Part shown: one piece after another, positions 1 through 8,837 of the stretch
Layout of the letters: each line of letters starts with the position of its first letter
Numbering within the stretch: the stretch's first letter is position 1
Source: Oceanospirillum sp048264105
GTDB taxonomy: Bacteria; Pseudomonadota; Gammaproteobacteria; Pseudomonadales; Halomonadaceae
Direction: 5' to 3'
Assembly (NCBI GenBank): GCA_048264105.1
Contig: JBLXDJ010000001.1
Span: forward strand, 310,001-374,000
DNA: 64,000 nt
Translations under genes and position numbers: made by a program
Notes under the pieces: model-generated
The model's input: only the letters and a program-made list of their open reading frames with translations
Databases searched by the model: none
What the model was told of the DNA's origin: nothing

Positions 1-69
1 AATACGCCCCAGTTAAATGAGTCCGATACTCAGCAGCAATTTTTTGATAATGGAAATACGGTCAGATCT

Positions 70-612
70 ATGAGCAAATCCCTGCAGGATCAGCTATTGA
101 AAGCCGGTTTAACCAACAAGAAAAAGGTTAAACAGGCAGAGAATCACAAGAAAAAACAGGCCAAGGTTAAGCGCACCACAGGTCAGGAAGATGAAGTTAA
201 ACTGCGCGCAGAACAGCAGCGTAAAGAGAAGGCAGAGCGTGACCGCCTGTTAAACCTTGAGCGTAAAGCCGAAGAAGAGAAAAAAGCGGTTAAAGCTCAG
301 GTGAAGCAGCTGATCGAGATGAATCGCCTGGAAAATTACGCCGGTGATCTTGCCCATAACTTTGTGATGGATAAGAAGGTTAAGAAGATCAATGTTCAGC
401 CTAAGATCTCTGATCAGCTGGCGAAAGGTCGTCTGGCGATTGCTGAGCTGGAAGGCCGCTTTGAACTGATTCCACCTAAGGTTGCGGAGAAGATTCTGCA
501 GCGTGAGCCGGACTGGCCGATCGTACTGAACGAAAAAGCACCGGATACCGGTGATGAGGAAGAGGATGATCCGTATGCGGACTTCCAGATTCCTGATGAC
601 CTGATGTGGTAA
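70..612 (+). CDS. DUF2058 (YaiL-type) protein
   Basis: A 180-residue cytoplasmic protein. Residues about 15-100 are very rich in Lys, Glu, Gln and Arg and read as one long charged helix or coiled coil. A compact middle part (about 95-150) follows, and then a strongly acidic tail (DEEEDDPYADF) ending in Trp. The opening MSKSLQDQLLKAGL and the overall layout match the DUF2058 family, sometimes named nucleoprotein or polynucleotide-associated enzyme; I know of no established reaction for it. The ATG start fits the family N-terminus. The gene is followed by a clear rho-independent terminator, so it ends its own transcript. Confidence 0.85.
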   Translation: MSKSLQDQLLKAGLTNKKKVKQAENHKKKQAKVKRTTGQEDEVKLRAEQQRKEKAERDRLLNLERKAEEEKKAVKAQVKQLIEMNRLENYAGDLAHNFVMDKKVKKINVQPKISDQLAKGRLAIAELEGRFELIPPKVAEKILQREPDWPIVLNEKAPDTGDEEEDDPYADFQIPDDLMW

Positions 613-628
613 CACCTTCAGATCTGAC

Positions 629-655
629 AAAAAGCCTGCATCATGCAGGCTTTTT
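629..655 (+). terminator. rho-independent terminator after the DUF2058 gene
   Basis: A perfect stem (AAAAAGCCTGCA / TGCAGGCTTTTT) with a tiny loop and a T run lies 17 bases after the stop codon. The A run on the left side means it may also work on the other strand. Confidence 0.85.
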
Positions 656-719
656 GCTGTCTGGAATCGTCGTTTACCGATAGCGGGTCAGTCTGATTCC
701 CATAAAACAGGAGGTTAAG

Positions 720-1250
720 GTGAGAGTGATCGCTTACATGGCGCAGAGTCTTGATGGCTATATCGCAGGCCCTGAAGGTGAGCTGGATTGGCTGGAAGAG
801 ATTGATAATCCCGAAGGCAGTGATCTTGGCTTTGCGGAATTTATGGCGGGAATTGATGCGCTTCTGATGGGGCGGAATACCTTTGGGAAGGTGCTCACGT
901 TTGGTTTCTGGCCCTATGACAAGCCGGTTTATGTTGCCAGTAATTCCCTAAAAGAGATTCCTGCGGATCTTGAGGGGAAAGCCTTTCTGATCCAGGGCAC
1001 GTTGCCTGAGATGCTGACGTTTTTGTCAGAAGAGAAGGGTGTGCAAAACCTCTATCTGGATGGTGGCAAGCTGATCCAAAGCGCCCTTCGTCAGGATCTG
1101 CTGAATGAGATTACGGTAACGACGTTGCCGGTAATGCTGGGGGAGGGGATTCCCTTATTTGAAGCCAAGGGAGCTAAGAAAAAACTGCAACTGGATCGGT
1201 CAGAGATTTTGTTGGGGCAGCTGGTAAAGACAAAATACCTGTTAAGTTGA
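720..1250 (+). CDS. RibD C-terminal / dihydrofolate-reductase-like protein
   Basis: A 176-residue protein of the RibD_C family, which has a dihydrofolate-reductase-like fold and binds NADPH. Family signs are the N-terminal MRVIAYMAQSLDGYIAG, the central LLMGRNTFGKV and the later YLDGGKLIQSAL glycine segment. The start is a GTG, chosen because a strong AGGAGG lies just before it. The substrate cannot be read from the sequence; family members include diaminopyrimidine reductases and many uncharacterised oxidoreductases. It stands alone between two terminators. Confidence 0.8.
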   Translation: MRVIAYMAQSLDGYIAGPEGELDWLEEIDNPEGSDLGFAEFMAGIDALLMGRNTFGKVLTFGFWPYDKPVYVASNSLKEIPADLEGKAFLIQGTLPEMLTFLSEEKGVQNLYLDGGKLIQSALRQDLLNEITVTTLPVMLGEGIPLFEAKGAKKKLQLDRSEILLGQLVKTKYLLS

Positions 1251-1302
1251 AGCGGGTCCCTGTAGCGGATCTCTGTAGTTGGGAGTCTTTCAGGCTGGCA
1301 GC

Positions 1303-1328
1303 AAAAAGGGCGCATGAAGTGCCCTTTT
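1303..1328. terminator. bidirectional terminator between convergent genes
   Basis: AAAAAGGGCGC and GTGCCCTTTTC form a stem flanked by an A run and a T run. It lies between the RibD-like gene (+) and ppiC (-), so it can stop both. Confidence 0.7.
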
Positions 1329-1359
1329 CAGTTTCTGATGATTGAAGCTGCTACTGGAT

Positions 1360-1641
1360 TTAGTCGTTACGGTAGATGGTTTCTATCAGGTGGAAACCGA
1401 ACTTGGTTTTTACCGGGCCGTGTACTTTCAGAACCGGCTTGGTGAAAACCACATTATCAAAGGGTTTCACCATAGCGCCACGGCGGAACTCGCCCAGATC
1501 ACCGCCTTTTTTGCCGGACGGGCAAAGAGAGTGCTGCTTGGCCAGTTTGGCAAAATCGCCACCCACCGCCAGTTTCTTTTTAATCACTTCCGCCTGTTCG
1601 CGGGTTTTTACCAGAATATGTCGTGCGCAGGCAGTGGCCAT
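1360..1641 (-). CDS. ppiC: parvulin-type peptidyl-prolyl isomerase
   Basis: A stand-alone parvulin of 93 residues, the same size as E. coli PpiC (Par10). It catalyses cis-trans isomerisation of prolyl peptide bonds in the cytoplasm and has no signal peptide or extra domain. Typical segments are ARHILVK at the N-terminus, CPSGKKGGDLGEFRRGAMV with the following PFD in the middle, and TKFGFHLIE at the C-terminus. It lies 60 bp downstream of zntB on the same strand and may be co-transcribed, though nothing links the two functions. Confidence 0.92.
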   Translation of the reverse strand: MATACARHILVKTREQAEVIKKKLAVGGDFAKLAKQHSLCPSGKKGGDLGEFRRGAMVKPFDNVVFTKPVLKVHGPVKTKFGFHLIETIYRND

Positions 1642-1701
1642 GGGGTTTTCCTCAACAGGTGTTCAGTCGGGCGGCATAAAGTCGCCAGCAAAAGGCGGCT
1701 A

Positions 1702-2673
1702 TTATAGCCATTTTTTCCGGCGAAGCAGCAGGGCAAGAACAATCGCAGTGCTGAACAGGCCGCCGCTCACCCACCAGAAGGCTTCCGGATTATCGGTTCC
1801 CGGCATACCGCCCACATTAATCCCCAGCAGTCCGGTGAGAAAACCCAGCGGCAGAAACACGGCGGTGATCATCGACAGCAGATAGACCCGCTGGTTGCCC
1901 AGTTCCGATAGCTGGCTGAGCAGCTCTTCCTGAATCACCACGGCACGTTCCCGCATCGCATCCAGATCTTCCAGATAGCGGATCAGACGGTCTGTGGTTT
2001 CACGTATCTGTAAGCGTTCACTTTCGCTGAGGCCGCTGAACTTTTCTGTGTGCAGACGGATCAGGGCATCCCGCTGGGGCGTCAGGTAGCGACGCAGTGT
2101 GATGATCTGACGGCGCAGGGCAGACAACTCGGTTTTCACCTCGTCATGGCCTCCGGTGAGAACACGCTCCTCCAGATCGGCCAGGGTTTCCTCATAGCCT
2201 TCCATGGTTTCCCGCATCCGCCAGGTCAGGTTATCGGTCAGATCAGCGATAAACTCGCCGGTAGAGGCCGGAGCCTGATGGTTGCGGATCTGTGTGAGCA
2301 GATCCTGAATCGACTGCAGCTGGCGCTTACGGGTGCTGATGATGCGGTTCTTTTCCACCCAGAGACGAATCGACACCATATCATCGGGATCCGCTTCCGG
2401 GTTCAGGTTGATGCCCCGCAGCAGCAACAGCAGGCCGTTATTAAACGGGGTGCAGCGCGGGCGGGTTTCGGTGGCGGTCAGAGCCTCGGCAACCACAGGT
2501 TCCAGCCCGGATTCCTGCTCCAGCCACTGTTGTACCTGCTCGTCGGTGTAGTCCAGATGCAGCCATAGCAACCCCTGTTCCGGCTGCCATTGGTCCACCT
2601 GTTCAGGTGTCAGCACGCTGCCTTTCTGATCATTAAACAGATAAGCATGTATTAAACCGGATGATACGGGCAT
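1702..2673 (-). CDS. zntB: ZntB/CorA-family zinc or divalent-cation transporter
   Basis: A 323-residue CorA-superfamily channel of the inner membrane. The long cytoplasmic N-terminal part (about 1-260) is helical and charged. Two C-terminal membrane segments (about 265-290 and 300-318) are separated by the signature loop starting GIN at about 284-286, where classical CorA has GMN. The protein ends in a basic RRKKWL, as expected for a cytoplasmic tail. A GIN loop is common in ZntB-type members, so zinc transport is favoured but other divalent ions are possible. The ATG is preceded by AAGGAGAG. Confidence 0.85.
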   Translation of the reverse strand: MPVSSGLIHAYLFNDQKGSVLTPEQVDQWQPEQGLLWLHLDYTDEQVQQWLEQESGLEPVVAEALTATETRPRCTPFNNGLLLLLRGINLNPEADPDDMVSIRLWVEKNRIISTRKRQLQSIQDLLTQIRNHQAPASTGEFIADLTDNLTWRMRETMEGYEETLADLEERVLTGGHDEVKTELSALRRQIITLRRYLTPQRDALIRLHTEKFSGLSESERLQIRETTDRLIRYLEDLDAMRERAVVIQEELLSQLSELGNQRVYLLSMITAVFLPLGFLTGLLGINVGGMPGTDNPEAFWWVSGGLFSTAIVLALLLRRKKWL

Positions 2674-3002
2674 AGCGCTCTCCTTGATAACCCAGATAAT
2701 ACCGATCAGGCCTTATGCAAGATGGTTTGATGGTCGGAAGATTGACCGATGGTAAGGCAGCCTGTCGGATATGGCGGAGTGTACGGTTAATGCTGAGTTG
2801 CTGAAAAGAAAAAACAAACGGTTCGACATAAAAAAACACCCTGCCGTGGTTCAGCATAGCTGCTGATCACCGAGGGTGTTTCCGAGCGCAGTCAGATCTG
2901 CTTAAACGTGCAGATTTGACCGGTGGGGTTGCTCTACGGACGGGCGTTCTTTTTGAGTAATCAGACGCCCGCCTTTAGCCATTAAGCGCTTATCTTCGCG
3001 GA
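2674..3002. other. intergenic region zntB-azoR
   Basis: 329 bp between two minus-strand genes. It holds the azoR terminator (2830-2880) and the zntB promoter region. Between the azoR stop and its terminator there is a possible 26-codon minus-strand ORF (2982 to 2902, beginning MAKGGRLITQ); it has only a weak ribosome site and I do not call it a gene. Nothing else was recognised. Confidence 0.5.
2830..2880 (-). terminator. long-stem terminator after azoR
   Basis: Read on the minus strand, AACACCCT pairs with AGGGTGTT and an inner stem (GGTGATCAGCA with TGCTGAACCAC) extends it. A run of seven T follows. It lies about 120 bp downstream of the azoR stop. Confidence 0.75.
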
Positions 3003-3608
3003 TTAAGCACTCATCGCCTCAGTCAGCGCTTCACGGGCTTCGTTGATCGGAGCTTCACCCGCCGCAACACCAGCTGCCTGTACCAGACGGATATCCTGCA
3101 GGCCGACAAAGTTCAGTGCGACTTTCAGGTAGGTATCCTGGTGGTTCAGGAACGCGATCGGTGTGTGGGCGCGGTAGTCGCCGCCACTTGCGGTGATCAC
3201 ATATACCGGGCGATCTTTCAGCAGACCTTCCGGGCCGTTTTCAGTGTACTGGAAGGTTTCACCTACACGGGCAACCTGATCAACCCAGGTTTTCAGACCG
3301 GAGGTGATAGTGAAGTTGTGCATCGGGGATGCGATAACCACTTCATCAGCGGTGCGCAGTTCTGCGATCAGTTCATCAGATACTGCCAGTGCTGTGTTCT
3401 GTGCTTCGGTACGCTGCTCAGCCGGAGTATAGAAAGCACCGATGGTTTCTTCGGTCAGGTGCGGTGGCGGGTTAAGACCTACATCGCGGTTAACAACGGT
3501 GCCTTCCGGGTTGTTAGCCAACCATTTTTCTACGAAATCAGCCGTCAGGTCACGGGTTACAGATTGGCTGCTTTTAGGGCTGGAATGGATCACAAGTAAG
3601 GTTTTCAT
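3003..3608 (-). CDS. azoR: FMN-dependent NADH-azoreductase
   Basis: A 201-residue flavodoxin-like quinone/azo reductase of the AzoR family. It reduces quinones and azo compounds with NADH through bound FMN. The start is the ATG at 3608, giving MKTLLVIHSSPKSSQSVT, the FMN phosphate-binding strand and loop typical of the family. An AGAGGAT ribosome site precedes it; the open frame extends further upstream without family similarity. Other family segments are ASPMHNFTIT and VITASGGDY. The gene is divergent from a LysR regulator 239 bp away, which is a common arrangement for regulator and target. Confidence 0.9.
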   Translation of the reverse strand: MKTLLVIHSSPKSSQSVTRDLTADFVEKWLANNPEGTVVNRDVGLNPPPHLTEETIGAFYTPAEQRTEAQNTALAVSDELIAELRTADEVVIASPMHNFTITSGLKTWVDQVARVGETFQYTENGPEGLLKDRPVYVITASGGDYRAHTPIAFLNHQDTYLKVALNFVGLQDIRLVQAAGVAAGEAPINEAREALTEAMSA

Positions 3609-3756
3609 GGCATATCCTCTGATTAGGTCTGCGGGCCAACAACATCTGAGTAGAGAAGGTGTTTTGCCCGTTGTATTCAATGGTTGCCATTTTAGGCCTA
3701 TCAAAATGAAAGAAAATTGCATTAAATAGTGCTATACATTCTATGAAAACGAATTG

Positions 3757-3773
3757 TTGGTCGTTGAAACCAA
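3757..3773. promoter_or_regulatory. candidate LysR operator between azoR and its divergent regulator
   Basis: TTGGT and ACCAA form an inverted repeat with a 7-base gap, embedded in AT-rich sequence. This is the T-N11-A style expected for a LysR site, and it sits in the shared 239-bp promoter region. The assignment is inference from position and symmetry. Confidence 0.4.
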
Positions 3774-3847
3774 TAAAATTGAATGGTTTTCGGATTTGGC
3801 AGGCAGGGTTCTGTTGATGGCGGTAGCGGAATAGAGGATTCAGAATA

Positions 3848-4780
3848 ATGGCGGGACATAAAACGACCCTTGAACAGTGGCGTATTTTGCAGGCGGTGGT
3901 TGATCACGGCGGCTATGCTCATGCGGCGGAGGCTTTGCACCGTAGTCAGTCCTCTCTGAATCATGCGGTCAAGAAACTGGAGCATCAGCTGGGTGTTGAG
4001 GTGTTACAGGTAAAGGGGCGCAAGGCGTTTCTGACCGATGCCGGTGAAGCTCTGCTGCGCCGTTCCCGTGTGCTGACAGAAACCGCTGAAGGTTTGGAGA
4101 AGCTGGCCGAGAATATCGATATGGGTTGGGAGCCTCAGCTGAATATCTGTGTCGAGGCGATCTACCCGCGGGATCTGCTGTTCCGTGCCCTGTCGCGCTT
4201 TTATCCGGAAAGTCGCGGCACCCGTATTCGCATTATTGATACGGTGCTGACCGGCAGTGTCGAACAGATCGTCAACAACAGTGTGGATCTGGCGATCACC
4301 GGCCATGTACCCAAGGGCTACACATCTGAAGAGCTTTGCCGTGTTGAATTTATGCTGGTGACCCATCACAGCCATGAACTGGCGGCGCTGGGGCAATCGG
4401 TCAGCCAGCAGGAGCTGGTGAAGCACATGCAGGTGGTTATCAAGGATAACGCCCTGAAACCCTCAGAGTCTCAGGGCTGGCTCAAGTCGGAACAGCGCTG
4501 GACCGTTGATAGTTTTGAGCGGGCGAAACAGATTCTGAAACACGGTCTGGGCTTCTGTTGGTTGCCCCGCCATGAGGTGCTGCAGGAGTTGGCCAGCGGC
4601 GAGTTTATCGCCCTTGATGTGGATTTCTCGTCGACCCGAAGCGGAACTGTTAGCCTTGTGATCCCTGATCCTGATCTTCTGGGGCCGGGGGGTAAAAGGC
4701 TTTATGAGATTCTGATGGAGGAGGGTCGCACCGGAAATTGCAAGAAGCATCTGCAGACTTTAGGTGTTCATCAGAATTAA
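3848..4780 (+). CDS. LysR-family transcriptional regulator
   Basis: A 310-residue LysR-type regulator. The winged helix-turn-helix is at about residues 7-65 (LEQWRILQAVVDHGGYAHAA, SQSSLNHAVKKLEHQLG). The remainder is the periplasmic-binding-protein-like effector domain, with IYPRDLLFRALSRF near its start and GLGFCWLPRHEV near its end. It is transcribed away from azoR, so control of azoR in response to a quinone-like signal is plausible but unproven. The ATG start is preceded by a weak GAGGA-like site. No operon partner follows. Confidence 0.88.
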   Translation: MAGHKTTLEQWRILQAVVDHGGYAHAAEALHRSQSSLNHAVKKLEHQLGVEVLQVKGRKAFLTDAGEALLRRSRVLTETAEGLEKLAENIDMGWEPQLNICVEAIYPRDLLFRALSRFYPESRGTRIRIIDTVLTGSVEQIVNNSVDLAITGHVPKGYTSEELCRVEFMLVTHHSHELAALGQSVSQQELVKHMQVVIKDNALKPSESQGWLKSEQRWTVDSFERAKQILKHGLGFCWLPRHEVLQELASGEFIALDVDFSSTRSGTVSLVIPDPDLLGPGGKRLYEILMEEGRTGNCKKHLQTLGVHQN

Positions 4781-4898
4781 CAAGCAGTTAGAAACTTAAA
4801 AAAACTGAGACAAACACATTATGCGCCCTTCAGAGCATATCTATAACGACAAAGCTTGGGCTATAATTGCGTTAATTATGAATCAATAGGAGTAAGCA

Positions 4899-5675
4899 AT
4901 GGTTCTGCAACGACTAAGGACTTTTGTTTCGCGAGCCATCCAGCTTGTGGCTTTCAGTCTGATCATGTCAGGCACAGCATCGGCGAATGACAACGCACTA
5001 CTACAGTCCACCATTGAGATGGATCGTCAGTATATCCCGGCCATCATTTACATCGAGCAGGGTGACCGTCAGTCTGCCAGCGATGCCATGATGAAGTTCT
5101 CCGAGCAGTGGAGTTCTTTTGTTACGACGTTCGCCGTGAACAGCGACGACCCTGAATGGCAGCACTTTCTGGATATCGCATCCGGCATGGTAAGTGAAGC
5201 CTTTATGGATGTTCAGGAAGGTAATCTGGAAAGTGCTCAGAAGCAGATGGAAGCGGTTACCGTGACCCTGCATGGTCTGCGCGAGCGTAACGGCATCAGC
5301 TACTACGTTGATGAACTGAACGCCTATAAGCCGTATATGGATGCGCTGATCGCAACTGCCGACAGCAAAACCGGCAAGCGTTTCACCAAAGCACAGATTA
5401 AGACCCTGCAGAAGAACTGGGCTCAGGTTTGGCCACGCTGGGAGGCGATTCGTCACCATGTCAGCCGCGCCAAGTTTGATCAGGAGCTGTTTGGTTTCTC
5501 CGATGATCGTTTTGTTGAGCTGAAACAGGCGGTTGCACAGGAGCAGCTGGCACTGAATAAGCTGCGTGAGGCACTGCGCTCCGGCACGCATCAGGAGATG
5601 GCTGATGCAGCGATCGGTCTGGAAGCAGGCTTTATGCGCACCTACCGCGCCTTCGGTGATATGCCCTACGAGTAG
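4899..5675 (+). CDS. secreted helical protein of unknown function
   Basis: A 258-residue protein with a clear signal peptide: basic start (MVLQRLRTFVSRA), hydrophobic core (QLVAFSLIMSG) and a probable cut after TASA near residue 29. The mature part is entirely helix-like, with no cysteines and repeated amphipathic segments, resembling periplasmic four-helix proteins. I do not recognise a named family. An AGGAG ribosome site lies before the ATG. A strong terminator follows, so the gene is monocistronic. A binding or sensing role in the periplasm is only a guess. Confidence 0.75.
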   Translation: MVLQRLRTFVSRAIQLVAFSLIMSGTASANDNALLQSTIEMDRQYIPAIIYIEQGDRQSASDAMMKFSEQWSSFVTTFAVNSDDPEWQHFLDIASGMVSEAFMDVQEGNLESAQKQMEAVTVTLHGLRERNGISYYVDELNAYKPYMDALIATADSKTGKRFTKAQIKTLQKNWAQVWPRWEAIRHHVSRAKFDQELFGFSDDRFVELKQAVAQEQLALNKLREALRSGTHQEMADAAIGLEAGFMRTYRAFGDMPYE

Positions 5676-5769
5676 GTCGCCTGATCTGGTCTGCTGTGCT
5701 GTTCGGGCATAGCTTCTGAGCTATTCTGACATAGACACTATTCAGACATCGGAAAATATCCGGACAAAT

Positions 5770-5806
5770 AAAAAGCCAGCCCGCTGTTTAGCGGGCTGGC
5801 TTTTTT
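5770..5806. terminator. bidirectional terminator
   Basis: AAAAAGCCAGCCCGC pairs with GCGGGCTGGCTTTTTT around a short TGTTTA loop. It lies between the secreted-protein gene (+) and the flavoprotein gene (-) and has A and T runs on both sides. Confidence 0.9.
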
Positions 5807-5836
5807 GTGGCTGACGCTTTTTCCGACTATCCGTTT

Positions 5837-7453
5837 TTAGTCTTCAAGAGCTGCCAACGCCAGTGACTCTGCAACGCGGATACCGTCGATGCCCGCTGAC
5901 CAGATACCACCGGCATAACCGGCACCTTCACCCGCCGGATACAGGCCTTCCACATTGATACTCTGATAATCTTTGCCGCGCTTAATGCACACCGGCGAAG
6001 AGGTACGGGTCTCTACACCTGTCAGCAGACCATCATCTTTGGCAAAACCACGGATCTGGCGGTTGAACGCCGGAATCGCTTCCCGGATCGCCTCGGTGAC
6101 AAAGTCAGGAACGACCTTACTCAGATCGGTCAGGGTGATGCCCGGGGTGTAGGAGGGCTGTACTTCACCGAGTTCAGAACTTGGCTTACCGGAGAGGAAG
6201 TCACCAATCAGCTGAGCCGGCGCATGATAGTTTTCACCACCAGCTTTAAAGGCCGCCTCTTCCAGACCGCGCTGCAGGTCGATACCCGCCAGCGGGTGAC
6301 CCGGATAATCTTTTTCCGGCTCGATGCCCACCACGATGGCGCTGTTGGCGTTACGCTCGTTACGGGAGTACTGACTCATGCCGTTGGTCACCACGCGACC
6401 CTCTTCAGACGTCGCGGCGACAACCGTACCGCCCGGACACATACAGAAGCTGTAAACGCTGCGGCCATTTTTGCAGTGATGCACCAGTTTATAATCTGCG
6501 GCACCCAGAATCGGGTGACCGGCGTTTTCACCAAAGCGGCACTCGTCGATCATGCTCTGTTCGTGTTCGATGCGGAAACCCACAGAGAACGGCTTGGCTT
6601 CAATATAAACGCCCTGATCGTACAGCGCCTGGAAGGTATCACGGGCACTGTGACCTACCGCCAGCACCACGCGTGAGCACTTCAGGTACTCGCCGGTGGA
6701 CAGGTGCAGACCTTTCAGCTTGTAGCCGTCGCCTTTTTCATCCAGATCCAGTTTTTCAACCCGGGTGCTGAAACGCACTTCGCCGCCCAGATCGATAATC
6801 TGCTGGCGCATCTTTTCCACCATATTCACCAGACGGAAGGTGCCGATATGGGGCTTGCTGACGTACATAATCTCTTCCGGCGCACCGGCGGCGACAAACT
6901 CATTCAGTACCTTGCGGCCATAGTGCTTACGGTCTTTTACCTGACTGTAGAGCTTGCCATCAGAAAAAGTCCCTGCGCCGCCTTCACCAAACTGTACATT
7001 GGACTCAGGATTCAGCGGTTGCTTACGCCAGAAACCAAAGGTGTCTTTGGTACGTTCGCGCACCGCTTTACCGCGCTCAAGCACGATCGGCTTAAAGCCC
7101 ATCTGTGCCAGAATCAGGGCTGCAAACAGACCGCAGGGGCCAAGGCCGATCACCACGGGGCGCTCTTTAAGATCTGCAGGTGCTTCAGCGACAAACTTGT
7201 AGGTCATATCCGGTGTGATGCGAATGCTCTGATCTTTTTCAAACTTCGCCAGCAGCGCGTCCTGATCCGATACCTCAACATCCAGTGTGTAGATCAGCTG
7301 GATAGCACTTTTCTTGCGCGCGTCATAACCCCTTTTGAAGACATTAAATGACAGTAATTGCGGCTTCTCGATGGCCAGTTTCTGCAGAATAGCCTGCTCC
7401 AGAGCCTGCTCATCATGGTTAAGGGGGAGTTTGATATCGGTTAAGCGCAACAT
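5837..7453 (-). CDS. NAD(P)/FAD-dependent oxidoreductase (COG2509 type)
   Basis: A 538-residue uncharacterised FAD-dependent dehydrogenase. An N-terminal alpha/beta module of about 90 residues precedes the Rossmann FAD-binding motif GLGPCG at 103-108, which is followed by LERGKAVRER. Further family marks are NVQFGEGGAGTFSDGKLYS, VLAVGHSARDTF and the C-terminal GEGAGYAGGI. This matches the COG2509 family, whose substrate is not established. The protein is cytoplasmic. It is transcribed alone and faces the ferredoxin gene across a short repeat-bearing spacer. Confidence 0.88.
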   Translation of the reverse strand: MLRLTDIKLPLNHDEQALEQAILQKLAIEKPQLLSFNVFKRGYDARKKSAIQLIYTLDVEVSDQDALLAKFEKDQSIRITPDMTYKFVAEAPADLKERPVVIGLGPCGLFAALILAQMGFKPIVLERGKAVRERTKDTFGFWRKQPLNPESNVQFGEGGAGTFSDGKLYSQVKDRKHYGRKVLNEFVAAGAPEEIMYVSKPHIGTFRLVNMVEKMRQQIIDLGGEVRFSTRVEKLDLDEKGDGYKLKGLHLSTGEYLKCSRVVLAVGHSARDTFQALYDQGVYIEAKPFSVGFRIEHEQSMIDECRFGENAGHPILGAADYKLVHHCKNGRSVYSFCMCPGGTVVAATSEEGRVVTNGMSQYSRNERNANSAIVVGIEPEKDYPGHPLAGIDLQRGLEEAAFKAGGENYHAPAQLIGDFLSGKPSSELGEVQPSYTPGITLTDLSKVVPDFVTEAIREAIPAFNRQIRGFAKDDGLLTGVETRTSSPVCIKRGKDYQSINVEGLYPAGEGAGYAGGIWSAGIDGIRVAESLALAALED

Positions 7454-7524
7454 AATTAAAAGTACTCGTTTACTTTGCAGGACGGTGCTAAAAGGAAGCT
7501 GGACATTCTAAAGCAGTTACCGGG

Positions 7525-7606
7525 CTTTAGGTAGGCAGAACAGAACTTAAGTAGGTAATACAGGACTTTAAGTCGGTAATACGCGGCTTTAGTCGGGCCA
7601 TAAGGA
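7525..7606. repeat. degenerate 20-21 bp tandem repeat (four units)
   Basis: Four head-to-tail units start at 7525, 7546, 7566 and 7587. Each begins CTTTA/CTTAA and carries a GTAGG/GTCGG core. They lie upstream of both the flavoprotein gene and fdxA and belong to the recurring short-repeat pattern of this window. Confidence 0.6.
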
Positions 7607-7718
7607 TGACAGGTGGCAATCGATCAGGATCGGGGGATTCCGGCGCAAAAAACTTGAGTTTTAAGTGAGCTACATTACACTTGCCGCCAACAAAAAATGA
7701 TGGAGATTTCAGTCCGCA

Positions 7719-8042
7719 ATGGCCTTTGTAGTGACCGACAATTGCATTAAATGCAAGTACACCGATTGTGTTCCTGTTTGCCCGGTGGATGCCTTTTTTG
7801 AAGGACCTAACTTTCTGGTGATTGATCCGGTGATCTGTATCGATTGCGGTTTGTGTCTGCCTGAGTGTCCGGCAGAGGCGATCTATCAGGATATCGAGCT
7901 GCCACCAGAGCAACTGATCTATAAAGAGATCAATGCCGAGTTGTGCGAGATCTGGCCCAACATCACCCAGCTGAAAGCGCCGCCGGAGGATGCTAATGAC
8001 TGGAACGGCGTGCCGGATAAGCTGCATCTGCTGGAGCGTTAA
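7719..8042 (+). CDS. fdxA: 7Fe ferredoxin (FdI type)
   Basis: A 107-residue ferredoxin carrying one [3Fe-4S] and one [4Fe-4S] cluster, an electron carrier of the cytoplasm. Cysteines are at 9, 12, 17, 21, 40, 43, 46 and 50. After removal of Met these are 8, 11, 16, 20, 39, 42, 45 and 49, the same numbering as Azotobacter vinelandii ferredoxin I. The Cys24 of that protein is not present. The C-terminal extension (about 55-107) and total length also match. The start is an ATG. A small palindrome overlaps the stop codon but lacks a good T run. Confidence 0.93.
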   Translation: MAFVVTDNCIKCKYTDCVPVCPVDAFFEGPNFLVIDPVICIDCGLCLPECPAEAIYQDIELPPEQLIYKEINAELCEIWPNITQLKAPPEDANDWNGVPDKLHLLER

Positions 8043-8100
8043 GGGCGTTTTGCCCTTAACCTCGTTCTGAGCTTTTTAACCGTTAACCTTTTAAAAGTGA

Positions 8101-8721
8101 TTAACCTTTAAAGCCTTTGGCCACCAGATACACTTCACGTGAACGCGGACGTGATGCCGAAGGTTTACGTACCACCACCTTATCGAAAGAGCTGCGAACG
8201 TCTTTCAGATACTCGTCATAGCCGACGCCCTGAAACACCTTGGCGCAGAAACTGCCGCCCGGTTTCAGCACGTTGCGCGCCATATCCAGTGCCAGTTCCA
8301 CCAGATACATCGATGAATACTGATCGGTGGCGTTTACGCCACTCATATTCGGTGCCATATCTGAGATCACGGTATCCACCGGCTGACCATCCAGAGCGTC
8401 CAGAATCTCGTTGTAGACGGATTCTTCAGTGAAGTCACCCTGAATAAAGGTCACATCCTCAAGCACATCCATCGGCAGAATATCGGACGCAATGACACGG
8501 CCGTTATCACCAACAACCGGAGCCACAATTTGCGACCAGCCCCCCGGCGCTGAGCCAAGATCAATCACAACGCTGCCCGGACGGTACAGTTTGTCTTTCT
8601 CGTTAATCTCGATCAGTTTGTAGCTGGCGCGGGAACGGTAGCCATCAAGCTGGGCTTTTTTGACGTAGGGATCGTTTACGTGTTCGTCCAGCCATTTCTG
8701 ACTGGTTTTTGATCTGGCCAT
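8101..8721 (-). CDS. rlmE: 23S rRNA (uridine 2'-O) methyltransferase RlmE
   Basis: A 206-residue FtsJ/RrmJ methyltransferase that 2'-O-methylates U2552 of 23S rRNA in the 50S subunit. The catalytic K-D-K-E tetrad is visible as K35, D121, K161 and E196, and the SAM-binding loop is VVIDLGSAPGGWSQ (51-64). The start codon is preceded by a strong AGGAGG read on the minus strand. In many gammaproteobacteria rlmE is followed by ftsH; here it is followed only by short TTAACC-type repeats and the convergent fdxA gene. Confidence 0.95.
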   Translation of the reverse strand: MARSKTSQKWLDEHVNDPYVKKAQLDGYRSRASYKLIEINEKDKLYRPGSVVIDLGSAPGGWSQIVAPVVGDNGRVIASDILPMDVLEDVTFIQGDFTEESVYNEILDALDGQPVDTVISDMAPNMSGVNATDQYSSMYLVELALDMARNVLKPGGSFCAKVFQGVGYDEYLKDVRSSFDKVVVRKPSASRPRSREVYLVAKGFKG

Positions 8722-8837
8722 GAGGAGGTGACTCTGCTGTCGTTAAAACGGCGCGTATTGTAAACTTTCGCCCCTGAATTGCAAAACACCGGCAGGCCAA
8801 GATGCCAGGCCAGCTACAAGCCCAGATAGGCAGGTAA

